64,000 bases of DNA from Flavobacteriaceae bacterium CRH (lineage in GTDB: Bacteria > Bacteroidota > Bacteroidia > Flavobacteriales > Flavobacteriaceae), in the NCBI GenBank assembly GCA_001507425.1, contig LMAJ01000024.1:19121-83120 (forward strand), given 5' to 3'. Numbering within the stretch: position 1 is the stretch's first letter; every line of letters begins with the position of its first letter. Under the pieces are notes generated by a model. That model worked only from the letters and a program-made list of their open reading frames with translations, was not told the origin of the DNA and did no database searches. Of this stretch, positions 63,898 to 64,000 are shown one piece after another. The position numbers were made by a program, and so were the translations under genes.

Positions 63898-64000
63898 CAC
63901 CCGCAACAGCGATATACGTTCACCGAAATACTGACAGGCAATATTGATTAAGAGAAAATTTATTTTCAAAAAAAGATTAAGAAAAGCTTGTGAGATTTGA

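Overview
The window is a chromosomal segment from a Flavobacterium-like member of the Bacteroidetes. The evidence is the low GC content, the gliding-motility pair gldF/gldG next to dnaN, a DUF4294 gene beside an M42 peptidase, many lipoproteins, and promoters of the flavobacterial TTG-N17..23-TAnnTTTG type with little Shine-Dalgarno signal. I saw no CRISPR array, insertion sequence, prophage, tRNA or rRNA body, but the last ~130 bases look like the promoter and leader of a stable-RNA operon.

Layout. 1-8 kb: alpha/beta hydrolase, aconitase, UPF0173 metal hydrolase, cold-shock protein, M13 metallopeptidase lipoprotein. 8-16 kb (minus strand): an orphan PAS histidine kinase, then a six-gene operon encoding TolC, MacA-like adaptor, ABC ATPase, MacB-like permease, LytS-type kinase and LytTR response regulator. 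16-28 kb (mostly plus strand): an accessory redox region with an AcpA/phospholipase-C-type phosphoesterase, an AraC regulator followed by a short-chain dehydrogenase remnant, aldo/keto reductase, flavodoxin, carboxymuconolactone-decarboxylase-like protein, cupin and Nudix-type regulator. It ends in a molybdenum hydroxylase locus: [2Fe-2S] subunit, di-haem cytochrome, Tat-exported Mo subunit, XdhC and MocA. 28-34 kb: the folate-independent methionine synthase pair mesX (DUF1852) and mesD, a compositionally odd SBF-like transporter, an Lrp regulator, a SnoaL-like protein and an AraC regulator. 34-53 kb: housekeeping genes (mnmE, universal stress protein, MutS-like ATPase, FrnE/DsbA, dnaN, gldG, gldF, SAM hydrolase, PhoH, HAD phosphatase, S9 peptidase, purC) separated by repeat-rich intergenic spaces. 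53-64 kb: ankyrin protein, a CzcCBA heavy-metal efflux operon preceded by its two-component system, M42 peptidase, DUF4294 protein, and a repeat-filled tail running into the presumed stable-RNA promoter.

Two modules stand out. In the molybdenum hydroxylase locus, XdhC and MocA (cofactor maturation), a Tat-exported catalytic subunit, an Fe-S subunit and a membrane-anchored di-haem cytochrome together suggest a periplasmic oxidase feeding the respiratory chain. In the mesX-mesD pair, the zinc ligands of core MetE are intact, giving a cobalamin- and folate-independent route to methionine. The intergenic regions carry several families of palindromic or dispersed repeats: a REP pair, nested inverted repeats and two pairs of related AT-rich elements. 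The annotation rests on reading sequence and motifs only; no database search was run.
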